A stretch of DNA of 64,000 nucleotides. Origin: CAJXVY01 sp031580995 (GTDB taxonomy: Bacteria > Actinomycetota > Actinomycetes > Actinomycetales > Microbacteriaceae). Below, piece after piece: positions 6,590-15,663 of this stretch. The stretch spans positions 1 through 64,000 of the forward strand of contig JAVLCC010000001.1 in the NCBI GenBank assembly GCA_031580995.1. Reading direction: 5' to 3'. The stretch's first letter is position 1. Every line of letters starts with the position of its first letter. The position numbers and the translations under genes are program-made. The notes beneath the pieces were generated by a model. It saw only the letters and a list, made by a program, of their open reading frames with translations. It did not search any database and was not told the DNA's origin.

Positions 6590-7738
6590 ATGACTGACAG
6601 ATTAGATCAGCTAAGAAAAAGACAAAGTGTCAAATGGAGGAAGTTTCCGGGAGATGTGATTCCCATGCATGTGGCGGAGATGGATTACCCAATCAGTCCA
6701 GCCATCAAGGCATCGCTTATTTCGATGATTGACAATGACGATTTGGGTTATGCGTTTCCTCTTCCTGAACTCGGAAGTTCTTTCAGTGGATTTTCAAAAC
6801 GTCACTGGGGATTTAAGCCCAATCCAGAAATGGTGTTTCCAGTCACCGATGTTGGTGTCGCGGGAGTTGAGTTACTAAGGGCATTACTTCCCGAGGGCGG
6901 GAAGGTATTAGTCAACTCTCCGATTTATGCATCTTTCAAAAAATGGATATTGGAATCAAAAAATCAAATTGTTGATGCTCCGCTAATGCTTGAAAATCAG
7001 TCTTGGGTATTGGATCTTGAGTCCATTGAGAAAAGATTCATGGAGGGCATAGACGTTTATCTTCTGTGTTCCCCTCATAACCCAGTTGGAGCGGTTCACT
7101 CAGCTGAAGATTTGAAGGCAATTGCATCTCTTGCAGAAAAATACAACGTCACTGTCCTGGCTGATGAAATCCACGCACCATTGACTCACTCAACAGCACA
7201 GTTTGTCCCATTCGCCTCTGTCAGTGAGCAGGCTAGAAAGGTTGGAATCACAATCACCTCCAGCTCTAAAAGTTTCAACACCGCAGGGGTCAAGGGAGGG
7301 CTGATTTCTTTTGAATCAGAGGAATTAAAGACCAAGGTCATGGAGAAACTGCCGATGGCAGTTCCCTATCGAACATCAATTCTGGGAATTGCTGCGATGA
7401 TTGCAAGCTTTGACGATTCAGATGACTGGCTTTCGGAAACGGTTGCCACCATTGAATCAAATTTCAAGCTGTTGAATTCTTTGCTGGCAGATAAACCTTG
7501 GGCTGAAACCTTTGAGCAAAACGCAACATATTTGGCTTGGATAAATCTAGAGACCCTTGGGATAGAAAATCCAGCCAAACAGATTTTGGAACATGCAAAA
7601 GTTTCTTTGGTCCCCGGCGGCGATCACTCAGTTGATGATCTTGGTTATCTCGGGTTTGTGCGCATGAATTTGGGCACCTATCCAGAAATAATCGAAGAAG
7701 CTCTTGGGCGCATCAGCGCCCTTGAACTATCTCGATAA
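6590..7738 (+). CDS. MalY/PatB-type PLP aminotransferase (cystathionine beta-lyase-like)
   Basis: A 382-residue fold-type I PLP enzyme of the MalY/PatB subfamily, which cleaves C-S bonds of cystathionine or cysteine conjugates and can act as a C-S lyase in methionine synthesis. The Schiff-base lysine is Lys227 in TSSSKSFNTAG; the cofactor-binding segments CSPHNPVG and ADEIHAPL are present, as is the N-terminal signature MHVAEMDYP. The ATG at 6590 follows GGGCG. Its 3' end overlaps the converging crtEb by 26 bp. Confidence 0.88.
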   Translation: MTDRLDQLRKRQSVKWRKFPGDVIPMHVAEMDYPISPAIKASLISMIDNDDLGYAFPLPELGSSFSGFSKRHWGFKPNPEMVFPVTDVGVAGVELLRALLPEGGKVLVNSPIYASFKKWILESKNQIVDAPLMLENQSWVLDLESIEKRFMEGIDVYLLCSPHNPVGAVHSAEDLKAIASLAEKYNVTVLADEIHAPLTHSTAQFVPFASVSEQARKVGITITSSSKSFNTAGVKGGLISFESEELKTKVMEKLPMAVPYRTSILGIAAMIASFDDSDDWLSETVATIESNFKLLNSLLADKPWAETFEQNATYLAWINLETLGIENPAKQILEHAKVSLVPGGDHSVDDLGYLGFVRMNLGTYPEIIEEALGRISALELSR

Positions 7739-8579
7739 TTATTAAGCTGACAACTGCGCCAGCAAAGATGTTAAGCCACAGAAAACTTCTCCAACCCCAG
7801 TTTGCCTTTTCGCAATCTTCATCTTTGAGATTCCAATAGGGAATCAGGATTCCCAAATAAGGAATCAGCGCAATCGCTGCAAGTGCAATTCGACCACCCG
7901 CTAGCACCACAAGCAATGCTGCGAGAGCGTAGAGCACAAATGAAAAGCGAACGGTCCAACGAGCACCAATACTGGTGGCAACCGAGCCGATTCTTGCGTT
8001 TCTGTCTGCTTTCACATCCTGCACAGCACCAAATGCGTGAGATGCCATTGACCAGAAAAATAAGCTAAAAACTATAAGCAATGCGGGGTTTTCAAAAATA
8101 TTTGCCCCAGCCAGAGAAATCCCAAACAACATTGGTCCGGTGAAGTGCGAGGCGCTGGTAATTGAATCCAAAAAAGGAATCTCTTTGAACCTCAGCCCTT
8201 TTAGTGAGTAGGCAATAACTGCAAATATCGTGATTGCAAGAATCAGACCGCTAGAAAAATCGCCAACCCAGAAAAGATAAATCAAAAACGGAGCGCTCAG
8301 GGAAACGGCGGTGATGATGGTTGGGCGGTGAAGTTCGGGAGCCAAAAGAGCACCCTCAACGCCACCTTTTCGGGGGTTTGCAAGATCACTTTCATAATCA
8401 AACACATCGTTGATTCCATACATGAGCAAGTTATAAGGAATCAAGAAAAACAGCGTTCCGACCCAAAAGTTCAAATCAAACTCACGGGTTATCAGCAAAT
8501 ATGCAACAGCAAAGGGAAAGGCTGTATTAATCCAGGAGATTGGTCTGGAGGATGAGATTATTGCAAGGAATGATTTCAT
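7713..8579 (-). CDS. crtEb: lycopene elongase/prenyltransferase (CrtEb)
   Basis: A 288-residue UbiA-type polytopic membrane prenyltransferase with about eight helices. The first Asp-rich site is NDVFDYESD and the second is VQDVKADRN. In C50-carotenoid producers CrtEb adds dimethylallyl units to both ends of lycopene, giving flavuxanthin. The call rests mainly on context: it is the last gene of a set ordered crtB-crtI-crtYe-crtYf-crtEb, identical to Corynebacterium glutamicum, and its start overlaps the crtYf stop by 4 bp. Confidence 0.88.
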   Translation of the reverse strand: MKSFLAIISSSRPISWINTAFPFAVAYLLITREFDLNFWVGTLFFLIPYNLLMYGINDVFDYESDLANPRKGGVEGALLAPELHRPTIITAVSLSAPFLIYLFWVGDFSSGLILAITIFAVIAYSLKGLRFKEIPFLDSITSASHFTGPMLFGISLAGANIFENPALLIVFSLFFWSMASHAFGAVQDVKADRNARIGSVATSIGARWTVRFSFVLYALAALLVVLAGGRIALAAIALIPYLGILIPYWNLKDEDCEKANWGWRSFLWLNIFAGAVVSLIIIEIVQGR

Positions 8580-8863
8580 AGCTTGATGCGCAAGAAGTTA
8601 AACACCGTTGGAATCAACACCAGTGCAACAAGCGTGTAGGCGAAATCCTCTATTGGTGCAACCCCCAATCGAATCCCTGAGATTTTTTCAGGGTCATAAT
8701 CAACGATGCCGGAGGCAATAATCAAATTGTCAAATACCAGGGTCAAAAAAAGCATTACGGCAGATGCGATGGCAAGCGGTTTGAGCTTCAACCACTTGCG
8801 CATCAAGAAAGTGTAGATGGCAAAAATTGCCAGCACCGAGATGGTTAGCAGGATGTAGGTCAT
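8576..8863 (-). CDS. crtYf: C50 carotenoid epsilon-cyclase subunit CrtYf
   Basis: A 95-residue protein with three hydrophobic helices, of the small heterodimeric lycopene-cyclase family (LitBC/CrtYe-Yf). The conserved acidic motif PIEDFAYT at the start of the third helix is present. With CrtYe it closes epsilon rings on flavuxanthin to give decaprenoxanthin. GGAGG sits 6 bp before the ATG at 8863. It overlaps crtYe and crtEb by 4 bp on either side, so equal translation of the subunits is likely. Confidence 0.87.
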   Translation of the reverse strand: MTYILLTISVLAIFAIYTFLMRKWLKLKPLAIASAVMLFLTLVFDNLIIASGIVDYDPEKISGIRLGVAPIEDFAYTLVALVLIPTVFNFLRIKL

Positions 8864-9177
8864 TTGAGCCTCCTCTCCGCCAGTCGATAAACAATCAGTG
8901 TCGAATAGCTCAGCAGAATCAAGAAAAACAGTTCTTCAAGTGGTAGCTCTGGTGCAATCAATATCCCGGATACATGCTCGGCGGGCCCAATGAAGAAAAT
9001 TCCAAGTTCAATTCCGACTAAGTCCCAAGCCAGAAACACTGCAACTCCAATAAACACTGAGATGATCGTGGCAACCGGTGACACAAAAAGTGCCAACCCC
9101 TGACGTTTATCAATCAGGCTTGTGCCGATGATTGAAAAAATCAGCGCTCCGAGATACCCAAATGCGATTAGTTCCAA
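8860..9177 (-). CDS. crtYe: C50 carotenoid epsilon-cyclase subunit CrtYe
   Basis: A 105-residue, three-helix membrane subunit partnering CrtYf. The family motif PELPLEELFF is intact near the third helix. The gene starts with TTG immediately after the crtI stop codon; an upstream AAGGGAC within the end of crtI serves as ribosome site. Two separate half-size cyclase subunits, rather than a fused cyclase, point to C50 carotenoid chemistry. Confidence 0.87.
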   Translation of the reverse strand: MELIAFGYLGALIFSIIGTSLIDKRQGLALFVSPVATIISVFIGVAVFLAWDLVGIELGIFFIGPAEHVSGILIAPELPLEELFFLILLSYSTLIVYRLAERRLK

Positions 9178-10755
9178 TTAGCTAAGTCCCTTCCAGGTTT
9201 CTAAGGTGGCGAGCTCTTTCTCGATTGGCCCGTTGGAACTGTCATTTGTTAGATGTTTATAAACAAGCTCTGCACCTATTAGGCACATCGGCAGACCGAT
9301 TCCTGGGATTGTGTTGTGGCCAGAATAGAGAAGGTTTTTGAGTTTTTTAGAGCGGTTTTGTGGTCTAAAGAAAGCACTTTGCCTCAAGGTGTGGGCCATT
9401 CCCAGAGCGGTTCCGCTCCAGGCATTGAACTCATTCACAAAATCTTGAGGACCGACGATCCTTCTCACAACCACTCGATCGCGAAGATTGTCAATCCCCG
9501 CCCACTCGCCAAGTTGATCAATAATCCGATCAGCCCTGGTCTCCAAAGATTCATCACCCTCGCCGTTTATCCCACCACTTCCAAGGCTCGGATCCGCAGC
9601 TGTGGGAACCAAGATAAATACATTCTCGTACCCCTTTGGTGCAACCGTTGAATCGGTTTTGGAGGGCATGCAGACATACATGTTCGCAGGGTCAGGAATG
9701 CTTCTTTTGCCATCCGCTTTGGCAAACACCTCTTGGAATCCACCCTCCCAGTCTTGGGTGAAAAGCAGTGTGTGGTGCTCGAGCTGCTCGATTTTTCCCT
9801 TGATGCCCAAATAAATCAGCATTGCGGAGGGGCCAGGCTTGCGCTTTGACCAGTAGGCCTCGGGGAAAGTTTGTTTATGCCTTGGCAGTAGTTTTGTCTC
9901 CACGTGATGCAAATCGGCACTTCCAACAACCGCATCTGCCTCGTATTTGATATCTCCCACCATCACACCGGTGGCCTTATCTCCACTGCAGAGGATCTTT
10001 GTCACCTCTGAGTTAGTGTGAATTTGTACTCCGTGCTGCACCGCCAATCTTTCAATGGCCTCAATCAGGGTGTACATACCGCCCTTGGGGTAGAAAACAC
10101 CGATGTTCATATCCACATGTGTCATCAAGTGATACATGCTGGGAGTCTCATAGGGGCTAGCTCCCAAGAAAACACTTGGGTAATCCAAAATCTTTTTCAA
10201 TCTTTCGTCTTTGAAATACTTACCGGCGTAGCTATCCAGCGAGGTAGTCAGCAGTTGAACAAACTTGCCGGCTTGTTTCACAACCTCAGGGTTTGTGAAG
10301 CCTTTGGCATTTTTGAAGTTGGTGTATAAAAAATGCTTCAGGCTAAGGTCATAGGCATTTTCAGCACTTGCTACATATTCATCAAGTTTTTGTGATGCAC
10401 CTGGCTCAATGCCTTCAAAAAGCTCCTTGTTTTTATCCAAAGAATCTCTCACGATTATTGGCTTTTCATAGCCCTCAACAATGGTTTTATACCCTGGGTC
10501 TAGTTGAACTAGATCCAGTTCTTTTTCAGCAGTGGTGCCCATGAGTTTGAAAAATTGATCGAAGGCATCCGGCATCAGATACCAAGATGGCCCCATGTCA
10601 AATTTGAACCCATCTTTTTCCCACTGGTAGGCACGACCACCAATGCTTTCTCTGGATTCCAGCACGGTTACCTTCATGCCTGATTTGGCAAGCAAGGCGG
10701 CTGATGCCAAACCTGCGATACCAGCCCCGATTACAACAGCTGTTTTTTGTGTCAA
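9178..10755 (-). CDS. crtI: phytoene desaturase (CrtI)
   Basis: A 525-residue FAD-dependent phytoene desaturase that converts phytoene to lycopene. The N-terminal dinucleotide-binding motif VIGAGIAGLASAALLA is followed by GGRAYQWEKDGFKFDMGPSW, typical of CrtI, and the C-terminal signature YSGHNTIPGIGLPMCLIGA is complete. It begins with TTG (10755) overlapping the crtB stop by 4 bp, with AGGAG 7 bp upstream. The length matches the family. Confidence 0.95.
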   Translation of the reverse strand: MTQKTAVVIGAGIAGLASAALLAKSGMKVTVLESRESIGGRAYQWEKDGFKFDMGPSWYLMPDAFDQFFKLMGTTAEKELDLVQLDPGYKTIVEGYEKPIIVRDSLDKNKELFEGIEPGASQKLDEYVASAENAYDLSLKHFLYTNFKNAKGFTNPEVVKQAGKFVQLLTTSLDSYAGKYFKDERLKKILDYPSVFLGASPYETPSMYHLMTHVDMNIGVFYPKGGMYTLIEAIERLAVQHGVQIHTNSEVTKILCSGDKATGVMVGDIKYEADAVVGSADLHHVETKLLPRHKQTFPEAYWSKRKPGPSAMLIYLGIKGKIEQLEHHTLLFTQDWEGGFQEVFAKADGKRSIPDPANMYVCMPSKTDSTVAPKGYENVFILVPTAADPSLGSGGINGEGDESLETRADRIIDQLGEWAGIDNLRDRVVVRRIVGPQDFVNEFNAWSGTALGMAHTLRQSAFFRPQNRSKKLKNLLYSGHNTIPGIGLPMCLIGAELVYKHLTNDSSNGPIEKELATLETWKGLS

Positions 10756-11645
10756 CGACCCGCTCCTAGATAGCTTTTTGCAAGGATTAAAAACTTCTTT
10801 CCATTTGCAACACTAATTCGGGTGTTAATAAGTTCCGATGAATCAGTTTTGGCAATCTTTTTATTTAAGCTTCCGAATAATTCACACGCTGCCTTTACCG
10901 CTCGGGCGGCGGTTTTAGGAAGCAAAGGAATTGCATTCCTCGCCTTGTCTAACTCAGATTCGATATCAGCAACAAGACGTTTCTTGGTTGCCTCATCAAA
11001 ATTTCCAACGTTCACGTTAGGAAAATAGCTTCTTCCCAATTTGGAAAAATCTGCACTTAGGTCTCTTAGGAAGTTCACTTTTTGAAATGCGCTACCCAAC
11101 GCCAGTGCTCCTTCATTCATGATTTGAAGTTGCTCTGATGTGTATTTACGGTCATAAATAAAAGCCCTCAGACACATCAAGCCAACTACCTCAGCTGAAC
11201 CGTAGACATATTTTTTGAAGCTCTGCTCATCGTGTTCGGTATCTGTGAGATCCATTTTCATTGAATCGAAAAATGGCTTCACAATGTCTTTTTTTATTCC
11301 AACTTCACGAGCTGTGATTCCAAAAGCGTGCAAAACCAAGTTTGTGCTGTATCCAAGCTGCATTGCTTGATAGCACTCCCTCTCAAAATTTTCAATTTCC
11401 TTTTCAGGATCAAGCTTTGCCTCGACTGTTGCTGCCTCGGCTGCGGAACCGTCCACGATTTCATCGGCCACTCGAACCATGGCATAGATGCTCTCTATGT
11501 GTTTTCTGATTGCGGGCTCGATAAGCCTGGTTGCCATGCCAAAACTAGTTGAGTAGGAGTAAATGACTTCGCGAGCACTTTTTTGTGCTGCCTGCGAATA
11601 AAGATCCAAGCCAGTTGGCTGCTTGGTCGTATCTGAATCAACCAC
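10752..11645 (-). CDS. crtB: phytoene synthase (CrtB)
   Basis: A 297-residue squalene/phytoene synthase that condenses two geranylgeranyl diphosphates to phytoene. The first Asp-rich motif appears as VRVADEIVD and the second as NFLRDLSADFSKLGRSYFP. It is the first gene of the carotenoid operon and starts with GTG at 11645; GAAAGGGG lies about 13 bp upstream, so the start carries some doubt. crtE, needed for its substrate, is not in the window. The divergent ilvD start is only 41 bp away, with a 21-bp palindrome between them. Confidence 0.94.
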   Translation of the reverse strand: MVDSDTTKQPTGLDLYSQAAQKSAREVIYSYSTSFGMATRLIEPAIRKHIESIYAMVRVADEIVDGSAAEAATVEAKLDPEKEIENFERECYQAMQLGYSTNLVLHAFGITAREVGIKKDIVKPFFDSMKMDLTDTEHDEQSFKKYVYGSAEVVGLMCLRAFIYDRKYTSEQLQIMNEGALALGSAFQKVNFLRDLSADFSKLGRSYFPNVNVGNFDEATKKRLVADIESELDKARNAIPLLPKTAARAVKAACELFGSLNKKIAKTDSSELINTRISVANGKKFLILAKSYLGAGR

Positions 11646-11667
11646 CCTAGAAGGCTACCCCTTTCGA

Positions 11668-11688
11668 ATTTGATTAGACTAATCAAAT
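11668..11688. promoter_or_regulatory. 21-bp perfect palindrome, candidate operator of crt/ilvD
   Basis: ATTTGATTAG-A-CTAATCAAAT is a perfect inverted repeat with 10-bp arms. It lies in the 41-bp region between crtB and ilvD, and its right end overlaps the first two bases of the ilvD ATG. Size and AT-rich symmetry suit a MarR-type regulator; carotenoid operons of related actinobacteria are controlled by the MarR protein CrtR, so such a regulator is a reasonable guess, but no marR gene is in the window. Confidence 0.6.
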
Positions 11689-13378
11689 GGCAAATGACAT
11701 GAAACCTCGCAGTAGAGACGTAACTGATGGAATCGAGAGAGCTCCCGCCAGAGGAATGCTCCGTGCTGTTGGAATGGGCGATGAAGATTGGTCCAAACCG
11801 CAAATTGGAATTGCAAGCAGTTGGAATGAAGTAACCCCTTGCAACCTAAGCCTCGATCGATTGGCTGAAGCCGCTAAACAGGGCGTTTTTCAAGCTCAGG
11901 GCTACCCAATGCAGTTTGGAACAATTTCTGTATCTGACGGTATCGCAATGGGTCACGAGGGGATGCACTTTTCGCTTGTCTCTCGTGAGGTCATCGCCGA
12001 CAGCGTTGAAACAGTTATGAGTGCTGAGCGTTTAGATGGATCGGTAACACTTGCTGGATGCGATAAGTCACTTCCAGGAATGCTGATGGCTGCCGCAAGA
12101 CTTGATTTAGCCAGCGTGTTTTTATACGCGGGGTCTATCGCTCCGGGTTGGGTGAAACTAACCGATGGAAGCGAAAAGCAGGTGACCATCATCGATGCAT
12201 TCGAGGCAGTCGGAGCCTGCAAGGCAGGTCTTATGAGTGAAGAAGACCTGGATCGAATTGAAAGAGCAATCTGTCCGGGTGAGGGTGCCTGCGGTGGGAT
12301 GTATACCGCTAACACAATGGCCAGTATCGCTGAAGCGCTAGGTATGAGCCTTCCAGGTTCGGCAGCACCTCCAAGTGCTGACAGAAGAAGAGACAACTGG
12401 GCTCACCGAAGTGGTGAAGCCGTTGTGAAACTTATTGAAAAAGGAATCACTGCACGAGACATCATGACCAAAAAGGCCTTTGAAAACGCAATTGCAGTTT
12501 TGATGGCTTTTGGTGGTTCAACAAATGCAGTTTTGCACTTATTGGCTATCGCTCAAGAAGCAGAGGTTGAGCTGGAGTTGGATGACTTCAACAAAATTGC
12601 CGATAAGGTCCCACATCTTGGGGATCTAAAGCCATTTGGTCAGTATGTGATGAACGATGTTGACAGAGTCGGCGGAGTTCCAGTTTTGATGAAGGCTTTA
12701 TTGGATGCTGGATTGATTCACGGAGATGCGCTAACCGTCACAGGAAAAACAGTTGCTGAAAATTTAGCGGATATCAACCCACCTGACCCAGATGGAAAGA
12801 TCATTCGCGCCATGGATAACCCAATCCACAAAACAGGCGGAATTAACATCCTGAAGGGTTCACTTGCCCCAGAGGGCGCCGTTGTGAAAACCGCTGGATT
12901 TGATTTAGAAACCTTTGAAGGACCAGCACGAGTGTTTGAGCGTGAGAAAGCATGCATGGATGCGCTAAGCAATGGCGAAATTCAAAAAGGCGATGTTGTG
13001 TTGATTCGCTATGAGGGACCAAAAGGTGGTCCCGGTATGCGAGAGATGCTGATGGTTACTGGCGCAATTAAAGGTGCGGGACTGGGCAAAGATGTCCTAC
13101 TATTAACAGACGGACGATTCTCAGGCGGCACAACCGGGCTGAGTATTGGACATATTGCTCCAGAGGCTGTGGACGGAGGTCCAGTTGCCTTTGTGCGCGA
13201 TGGCGACATAATCCGCGTCGACATCGCTAAACGCTCTATCGAGCTACTCGTTGATGAGGATGAATTGGCTGCCCGCAAGAAAGATTGGGAGCCACTGCCC
13301 TTGAGATACACCAAGGGAGTTCTCGGTAAGTATTCAAAAATTGTAGGTTCCGCATCTGTCGGTGCCTACTGTGGCTAA
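11687..13378 (+). CDS. ilvD: dihydroxy-acid dehydratase
   Basis: A 563-residue iron-sulfur dehydratase making the 2-oxo acid precursors of valine and isoleucine. The cluster cysteines are seen in LAGCDKSLPGML and EGACGGMYTANTM, with the catalytic C-terminal segment GRFSGGTTGLSIGH. The ATG at 11687 overlaps a palindromic operator candidate and has no strong ribosome site upstream, so the mRNA may be leaderless or nearly so. It leads the ilvD-ilvB-ilvN-ilvC series. Confidence 0.97.
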   Translation: MANDMKPRSRDVTDGIERAPARGMLRAVGMGDEDWSKPQIGIASSWNEVTPCNLSLDRLAEAAKQGVFQAQGYPMQFGTISVSDGIAMGHEGMHFSLVSREVIADSVETVMSAERLDGSVTLAGCDKSLPGMLMAAARLDLASVFLYAGSIAPGWVKLTDGSEKQVTIIDAFEAVGACKAGLMSEEDLDRIERAICPGEGACGGMYTANTMASIAEALGMSLPGSAAPPSADRRRDNWAHRSGEAVVKLIEKGITARDIMTKKAFENAIAVLMAFGGSTNAVLHLLAIAQEAEVELELDDFNKIADKVPHLGDLKPFGQYVMNDVDRVGGVPVLMKALLDAGLIHGDALTVTGKTVAENLADINPPDPDGKIIRAMDNPIHKTGGINILKGSLAPEGAVVKTAGFDLETFEGPARVFEREKACMDALSNGEIQKGDVVLIRYEGPKGGPGMREMLMVTGAIKGAGLGKDVLLLTDGRFSGGTTGLSIGHIAPEAVDGGPVAFVRDGDIIRVDIAKRSIELLVDEDELAARKKDWEPLPLRYTKGVLGKYSKIVGSASVGAYCG

Positions 13379-13385
13379 GGACAAA

Positions 13386-15140
13386 ATGACTGAAACTATG
13401 ACCGGCGCTCAAGCTATCGTGCGCTCGCTCGAAGAGCTTGGGGTCACTGACATATTTGGATTGCCCGGCGGGGCAATCTTGCCAACCTACGATCCACTGA
13501 TGGATTCAAAAAAGATCCGTCACGTGTTGGTAAGGCATGAACAGGGTGCTGGACACGCAGCCGAGGGGTATGCTGCGGCAACTGGCAAGCTCGGTGTCTG
13601 CATTGCAACCAGTGGTCCCGGAGCAACAAACCTGGTGACACCGATTGCAGATGCTCACATGGACAGCGTGCCAATGTTGGCAATTACCGGTCAGGTGAAC
13701 TCACACGCGATTGGAACAGATGCGTTCCAGGAAGCGGACATTGTTGGAATCACAATGCCCATCACCAAGCACAGTTTTTTGGTCACAAAGGCAGCCGATA
13801 TTCCAGCGGTCATGGCAGCTGCGGTTGAGTTGGCAACAAGTGGCAGGCCAGGTCCAGTTTTGGTGGATGTCACCAAAGATGCCCAAAACGGAAAATTTGA
13901 ATTTAGCTGGCCCCCAAAGATGGATATTTTGCCTGGTTATAAGCCAGTCACGCATCCTCATGGACGACAGGTTGAGGCAGCTGCTGAAATGATTTTGGCC
14001 AGCGAAAAGCCTATTTTGTATGTCGGTGGTGGAGTGATTCGTGCAGAGGCTCATGCTGAGCTGGCCAGGCTTGCGGAGATTACAGGTGCTCCACTGACCA
14101 CCACTTTGATGGCTCGCGGAGCATTCCCCGACACCCATCACCAGCACCTTGGGATGCCGGGGATGCACGGAACTGTGCCGGCTGTGACCGCTTTGCAAAA
14201 ATCAGATCTACTAATCACCCTGGGTGCCAGGTTTGATGATCGTGTTACCGGTGAGGTTTCAAGCTTTGCTCCGGGAGCGAAGGTTATTCACGTTGATATT
14301 GACCCAGCTGAGATTGGAAAAATCCGACAGGCAGATGTTCCAATCGTGGGCGATGCCAAAGTAGTTATTGCGATGCTGAATGCTGAGTTGGAAAGCCGTC
14401 TGTCTGGCAAAAAGCCAGATTATTCAGATTGGTGGCAGTTTTTGGATGGCCTGAAGACACGCTACCCACTTGGCTACCAGGAGCAGGAAGATGAAACACT
14501 TGCCCCGCAGTGGGTTATCAAGCGCATTGGTGAAATGACCGGCCCAGAGGGTGTTTTTGCCGCAGGAGTTGGGCAGCACCAAATGTGGTCAGCACAGTTC
14601 ATCAATTACGAGCGACCAAACTCTTGGTTGAACTCAGGTGGTGCCGGAACCATGGGTTACAGCGTTCCAGCTGCAATGGGTGCAAAGGTTGGCGAGCCCG
14701 AAAGAGATGTATGGGCAATTGATGGAGACGGCTGTTTCCAGATGACCAACCAAGAATTAGCAACCTGTGTGATTAACAACATTCCAATCAAGGTTGCAAT
14801 CATCAACAACAGCTCCCTTGGCATGGTTAGACAGTGGCAGACACTGTTTTATAACTCTAGGTATTCAAATACAGATCTGAATACAGGTATTGATACCCAG
14901 ATGGTCCCTGATTTTGTGAAGCTCGGAGAGAGCTATGGATGTCTCTCGATCAGAGCCACAAATGAAAAAGAAGCCGAGGAGGCAATCAAGCTTGCCCTGG
15001 AGACCAATGACCGCCCAGTAGTCATTGACTTCATTGTTGGACGCGATGCTATGGTTTGGCCAATGGTTCCAGCTGGTGTCAGCAATGACGCCGTGCAGTA
15101 TGCAAGGGATGCAAGACCGGTTTGGGAGGGTGACGAATGA
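13386..15140 (+). CDS. ilvB: acetolactate synthase large subunit
   Basis: A 584-residue thiamine-diphosphate enzyme that forms acetolactate or acetohydroxybutyrate, the first common step of branched-chain amino acid synthesis. The catalytic glutamate lies in VLVRHEQGAGHAAEGYA; the cofactor motif begins IDGDGCFQMTNQELAT and ends INNSSLG. The ATG at 13386 is chosen because AAGGA ends 5 bp upstream and it follows the ilvD stop; a GTG at 13362 would overlap ilvD without a ribosome site. It overlaps ilvN by 4 bp. Confidence 0.97.
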   Translation: MTETMTGAQAIVRSLEELGVTDIFGLPGGAILPTYDPLMDSKKIRHVLVRHEQGAGHAAEGYAAATGKLGVCIATSGPGATNLVTPIADAHMDSVPMLAITGQVNSHAIGTDAFQEADIVGITMPITKHSFLVTKAADIPAVMAAAVELATSGRPGPVLVDVTKDAQNGKFEFSWPPKMDILPGYKPVTHPHGRQVEAAAEMILASEKPILYVGGGVIRAEAHAELARLAEITGAPLTTTLMARGAFPDTHHQHLGMPGMHGTVPAVTALQKSDLLITLGARFDDRVTGEVSSFAPGAKVIHVDIDPAEIGKIRQADVPIVGDAKVVIAMLNAELESRLSGKKPDYSDWWQFLDGLKTRYPLGYQEQEDETLAPQWVIKRIGEMTGPEGVFAAGVGQHQMWSAQFINYERPNSWLNSGGAGTMGYSVPAAMGAKVGEPERDVWAIDGDGCFQMTNQELATCVINNIPIKVAIINNSSLGMVRQWQTLFYNSRYSNTDLNTGIDTQMVPDFVKLGESYGCLSIRATNEKEAEEAIKLALETNDRPVVIDFIVGRDAMVWPMVPAGVSNDAVQYARDARPVWEGDE

Positions 15141-15640
15141 CGCAACATGTTTTGTCGCTACTCGTTGAAGACAAGCCTGGTTTGCTTACTCGCGTTGCTG
15201 GTCTATTTGCCCGTCGTGGTTATAACATCCGCTCTTTGGCGGTGGGAACCAGTGAAAATGAAGGTCTCAGTCGAATCACAGTGGTTGTCGATGTTGAAGG
15301 GCATCCACTCGAACAAATCACCAAGCAGCTGAATAAGTTGGTGAATGTTGTGAAAATTGTTGAATTAGAAAACGACAACTCAGTGTCTCGTGATCACATG
15401 CTGATCAAGGTCAGGACCGAGGCTAACAACCGCAGTCAGGTTTTGGAGGCGGTGAACCTTTTCAGGGCTAGGGTTGTAGATGTGGTTAGTGACTCGGTTG
15501 TTATTGAAATAACCGGCGATAGCGCTAAGTGTCAAGCTTTCCTAAAGGTTTTAGAACCCTTTGGAGTGAAAGAACTCGTTCAATCAGGAGCCATTGCAAT
15601 TGGCCGAGGCTCCAAATCAATGAGTGATCGAATCAAATAG
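15137..15640 (+). CDS. ilvN: acetolactate synthase small (regulatory) subunit
   Basis: A 167-residue regulatory subunit that activates IlvB and confers feedback inhibition by valine. The N-terminal ACT domain is recognisable by VEDKPGLLTRVAGLFARRGY followed by NIRSLAVG; the C-terminal domain covers residues ~80-160. The ATGA overlap with ilvB makes translation of the two subunits coupled. Confidence 0.96.
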   Translation: MTQHVLSLLVEDKPGLLTRVAGLFARRGYNIRSLAVGTSENEGLSRITVVVDVEGHPLEQITKQLNKLVNVVKIVELENDNSVSRDHMLIKVRTEANNRSQVLEAVNLFRARVVDVVSDSVVIEITGDSAKCQAFLKVLEPFGVKELVQSGAIAIGRGSKSMSDRIK

Positions 15641-15663
15641 GCCAATAAAAAAGGAGCAATACA

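Noticed and set aside
11953..12396. Long open frame antisense to ilvD, with similar ones antisense to leuC, murA and gltX
   Set aside because: They mirror the codon use of the sense gene, lack ribosome sites and resemble no protein family.
13379..13385. Leader peptide/attenuator before ilvB
   Set aside because: ilvB starts 7 bp after ilvD stops; there is no room for a leader peptide or attenuator.
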